This document shows, piece by piece, positions 61,525 through 64,000 of a stretch of 64,000 nucleotides of DNA. Location of the stretch: positions 1 through 64,000 of the forward strand of contig NZ_JAGPWC010000021.1 of assembly GCF_018119405.1 (NCBI RefSeq). Reading direction: 5' to 3'. The notes beneath the pieces were generated by a model. It saw nothing but the letters and a program-made list of their open reading frames with translations. It was not told the DNA's origin and ran no database searches. The position numbers and the translations under genes were made by a program. The DNA comes from Massilia sp. ST3 (GTDB lineage: Bacteria > Pseudomonadota > Gammaproteobacteria > Burkholderiales > Burkholderiaceae_D). Positions within the stretch are counted from its first letter, which is position 1, and each line of letters starts with the position of its first letter.

Positions 61525-62616
61525 TCAGACAGCATGCTTGAGCTTGGCCGCGAAGCGGTCGAGGGCGCCGCGCAGGGCGTCGTCGTCCATGCCCACCAGG
61601 TTGTCGCCCACGTAGATCTCGACCAGGCTCGATTGCGGCAAGGCGTTATGGGCGACCCGGTTGTACATCCAGGTCCCGTGCTCGGCCGCCAGCTCGTTGC
61701 GGATGGCGATGGCGCGCTCGCGGCTCACCGGCAGGTGAAGGTGCAGCATGTTGGCCTGGGGTGCGGCCGGGTTGACCTTGATCTCCGGATGGGCCTTCAA
61801 GGCCTCGTAGAGGAAAACGGTGCGCCGGAAATAGTCCGGCATGGCGGCAAGGCGTTCATCGAACTGCATCGCCGCCGCCACAACGTAGGGCGAGCGGTGG
61901 ATCACATTGCCGCCTTCGCGCCGGAACCATTCGGCCGCGCGCGCGACGAAATCGCGGCTGCCGGCCAGCATCGCGCCGCCCAGGCCGCCGATGCCCTTGT
62001 ACAGCGACACATAGACCGAGTCGAAGCCCGCGGCAATCTCGGCTGCGCTGCGGCCGTAGCCGGCCTGGGCTTCCCAGAGGCGCGCGCCGTCCATGTGCAG
62101 GTGGACGCCGCGCGCGCGGCAATGGGCCTTGATCGCTTCGAGCTCTTCCCAGCTGGAGAGCTGGCCGCCGATCTCGCGCATCGGGATCTCCAGGCCGACG
62201 GCGCCCAGCCGGTCCGGGATCGCCTCGAGGTCCGCCACGCCCCAGGGCCGGTGGCGGTCGCCCGCCTGCAAGGCGTCGAAATGACCGAGCAGCTGGTAGT
62301 TCGAGCGCTCGTGCACGAAGATGTGGGAGGTGGGATGCAGGGCGACCAGGCGGCTGCCGTGGTCATCGGCGCCCAGGCGCAGGGCGGTGACCTGGGCCAT
62401 GGTGCCGGTCACGCAGAACACGGCCGCTTCGCAACCCAGCAGGCGCGCGATCTTGTCCTCGAAGGACTGGATCAGGGCGCCGCTGCCGTAGACGTCATGG
62501 TCGGCGTCGTGCCGCTCGCACCAGGCCGCCATGGCCGCGTACATCTCGGCGGGGCGGCGCGGGCGGTGGCCCGGGAAGATCGTATGGCAGCTGCGCAGCA
62601 GTTCGGCTTCGGTCAC
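61525..62616 (-). CDS. Threonine aldolase / beta-eliminating lyase family enzyme
   Basis: This 363-residue fold-type I PLP enzyme has the family pattern YGSGALIQSFEDKIARLLG, FCVTGTMAQ, LHMDGARLWEA (Asp for the PLP pyridine) and VSLYKGIGGLGGAML (Schiff-base Lys). Family members cleave L-threonine or L-allo-threonine to glycine and acetaldehyde. The longer-than-usual spacing at the N-terminus leaves substrate preference open. It is monocistronic, 46 bases upstream of thyA on the same strand. Confidence 0.83.
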   Translation of the reverse strand: MTEAELLRSCHTIFPGHRPRRPAEMYAAMAAWCERHDADHDVYGSGALIQSFEDKIARLLGCEAAVFCVTGTMAQVTALRLGADDHGSRLVALHPTSHIFVHERSNYQLLGHFDALQAGDRHRPWGVADLEAIPDRLGAVGLEIPMREIGGQLSSWEELEAIKAHCRARGVHLHMDGARLWEAQAGYGRSAAEIAAGFDSVYVSLYKGIGGLGGAMLAGSRDFVARAAEWFRREGGNVIHRSPYVVAAAMQFDERLAAMPDYFRRTVFLYEALKAHPEIKVNPAAPQANMLHLHLPVSRERAIAIRNELAAEHGTWMYNRVAHNALPQSSLVEIYVGDNLVGMDDDALRGALDRFAAKLKHAV

Positions 62617-62675
62617 GGCGGGCTCCTGGAGAAAGAGCCCGCTACTCTACACGGAAGCGGCGCCGCCGGCCAAGT

Positions 62676-64000
62676 TCAGGCGGCCAGCGCGGGGCGGCGC
62701 GACGCAGCCAGCGCAGGGGCGCCGTCCTCGGCCAGGCGGAACTGGCGCACCGAGCGCGCCAGGGCGTCGGCCTGCTCGTGCATGGCCTGGGCGGCGGCGC
62801 TGGCCTGTTCCACCAGGGCGGCGTTCTGCTGGGTGGCGGCGTCCATCTCGCCGACCGAGCGGTTGACGTCCTCGATGCCGCGCGTCTGCTCCTGGCCGGC
62901 GGCGCTGATGTCGCCCATGATGTCGGTCACGCGCGCCACGCTGGACAGCACGTCCTGCATGGTCACGCCGGCTTCCGCCACCAGGCGGCTGCCCGCGTCG
63001 ACCTCGCCGTTGGAGGCGTCGATCAGCCCCTTGATTTCCTTGGCCGCGGCCGCGCAGCGCTGGGCCAGGCTGCGCACCTCGTTGGCGACGACCGCGAAGC
63101 CGCGGCCCTGTTCGCCGGCGCGCGCGGCTTCGACCGCCGCGTTCAGTGCCAGGATATTGGTCTGGAAGGCGATGCCGTCGATGACGCCGGTGATGTCGGA
63201 GATCTTGCGCGAGGCCTGGGTGATCGACTCCATGCGCTCGACTACCTGGGCCACGGTGGCGCCGCCCTTCTGGGCGATGCTCGATGCCTTGCGCGCCAGT
63301 TCGTTGGCCTGGTGGGCGTGCTCGGCGTTCTGGCGCACGGTGCCGGTCAGGTCGTCCATCGACGAGGCGGTGGTCGCCAGGCTGGCGGCCTGCTGCTCGG
63401 TGCGGCCGCACAGGTCGAGGTTGCCCGCCGAGATCTCCTGCGAGGCGTTGGCGATCTGCTCGGCGCCCTCGCGCACCCGGCCCACCACACCCGACAGGCG
63501 GCCGCCGATGGCGTTGATGGCGCCCGTCAGGCTGCCGATCTCGTCGCGCCGGGTGACCGCGGCCTGGGCGGTGAGGTCGCCCTCGGCGATGCGCTTCGCC
63601 ACGTCCTGGACCTGCGCCAGCGGACGCGAGACGGTGCGGCGGATGACGTAGTGCAGCACGCCGCTCAGGATCGCCAGGGACACCAGGCCGAGCAGGATGA
63701 ATCGGTTGCGCAGCGCGCCTGCGGCGGCCGTGATCTCGTCGCGGTAGGTGCCGCCGCCGATCACCCAGTTCCAGTCGGCGACGTGGGCATAGGCGACGAA
63801 CTTCTGGCGCGGGCTGGTTTCGCCCGGATTCTGCCAGTCGTAGACGATGACGCCGTTCTTCTTTTCCAGCATTTCCCTGATGAAGGCGCGGCCGTCGGCG
63901 GCGCGGCTGTCGAGGATGTTCTGGCCTTCCTTGGCCGGGTGGACGATCAGTTCGCCGTAATGCTTGCCCGGCGCAGCGTTCAGGACGTAGAAGTAGCCGG
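62676..64000 (-). CDS. Methyl-accepting chemotaxis protein (5' end beyond window)
   Basis: At least 441 residues are visible, entering from the right edge without a start. Order: the end of a periplasmic Cache-type sensor domain (GKHYGELIVHPAKEGQNIL and VIGGGTYRDEI), a transmembrane helix, HAMP (RPLAQVQDVAKRIAEGDL), and a signalling domain with the hairpin tip EVRSLAQRCAAAAKEIK and IAFQTNILALNAAVEAARAGEQ. It senses an unknown ligand and signals through CheW/CheA. No C-terminal CheR-binding pentapeptide is seen. Confidence 0.93.
   Translation of the reverse strand, partial: GYFYVLNAAPGKHYGELIVHPAKEGQNILDSRAADGRAFIREMLEKKNGVIVYDWQNPGETSPRQKFVAYAHVADWNWVIGGGTYRDEITAAAGALRNRFILLGLVSLAILSGVLHYVIRRTVSRPLAQVQDVAKRIAEGDLTAQAAVTRRDEIGSLTGAINAIGGRLSGVVGRVREGAEQIANASQEISAGNLDLCGRTEQQAASLATTASSMDDLTGTVRQNAEHAHQANELARKASSIAQKGGATVAQVVERMESITQASRKISDITGVIDGIAFQTNILALNAAVEAARAGEQGRGFAVVANEVRSLAQRCAAAAKEIKGLIDASNGEVDAGSRLVAEAGVTMQDVLSSVARVTDIMGDISAAGQEQTRGIEDVNRSVGEMDAATQQNAALVEQASAAAQAMHEQADALARSVRQFRLAEDGAPALAASRRPALAA

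Noticed and set aside
61534..63651. 700-codon plus-strand frame opposite the threonine aldolase and chemotaxis genes
   Set aside because: It is antisense to two clear genes, has no ribosome binding site or recognisable domain, and its amino-acid composition is skewed.
1..64000. tRNA or rRNA genes, CRISPR arrays, intact insertion sequences, tyrosine ammonia-lyase gene near pyp
   Set aside because: Scanning the intergenic regions and gene products gave no cloverleaf, repeat-spacer array, transposase or aromatic ammonia-lyase.

Overview
The window looks like chromosomal DNA of a GC-rich betaproteobacterium, most likely an Oxalobacteraceae member of the Massilia/Telluria group. This is inferred from the mix of housekeeping genes (lysS, prfB with its programmed frameshift, recJ, lolC/E/D, thyA, folA, dcd, comEC), the protein sequences and the strong GC bias. 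No rRNA, tRNA, CRISPR array or intact insertion sequence was seen. The gene-free gaps are all under 300 bases; several hold REP-type palindromes.

Layout. 1-4.1 kb: a small Ser/Thr-rich lipoprotein, then a blue-light module. A photoactive yellow protein (PYP) homologue is translationally coupled to a PAS-GGDEF-EAL protein. The 4-coumarate:CoA ligase that should make its chromophore donor is divergently transcribed. 4.1-14.7 kb: a DUF1428 protein, penicillin-binding protein 1A, an OPT transporter, an SDR protein divergent from a LysR regulator, a POT peptide transporter and the nucleotide nucleosidase PpnN. 14.9-18.3 kb: the prfB-HAD-lysS operon. 18.4-23 kb: cpdB with a coupled Sel1 protein, a DUF2288 protein, a RES/Xre toxin-antitoxin pair with a recognisable promoter-operator, and an NTF2-like exported protein. 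23.1-27.9 kb: a four-gene operon (sialidase-like protein, two membrane proteins, LTA-synthase-like sulfatase). 28.2-33.3 kb: a metallo-beta-lactamase lipoprotein, a MITE-like element, a membrane metallophosphoesterase, recJ and its usual upstream partner.

33.5-37.7 kb: lipoprotein-release genes (two tandem LolC/E-type permeases, LolD) and a TatD-family nuclease. 37.8-44.1 kb: an orphan type VI secretion cassette, VgrG-Tle4-Tli4, joined by ATGA overlaps. The effector and immunity genes look AT-richer than their surroundings. 44.2-46.6 kb: comEC. 46.6-49.3 kb: a Cpx-like two-component system divergent from a Spy/CpxP-like gene, with in-phase TTTAC boxes between them. 49.4-58.8 kb: an intradiol dioxygenase-like lipoprotein, alpha/beta hydrolase, small lipoprotein, dcd, a CDF transporter without its cytoplasmic domain, an ECF41-type sigma factor, a GH39 glycosidase, an Orn/Lys/Arg decarboxylase and a DUF4337 protein. 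58.8-64 kb: folA with a 15-codon leader ORF, an acyltransferase, thyA, a threonine aldolase-like enzyme and the 3' part of a chemotaxis receptor that runs off the window.

The strongest candidate for an unusual system is the PYP / coumarate ligase / c-di-GMP module at 0.4-4.1 kb. It has the chromophore cysteine, a dedicated activating enzyme and a c-di-GMP output protein in one locus.
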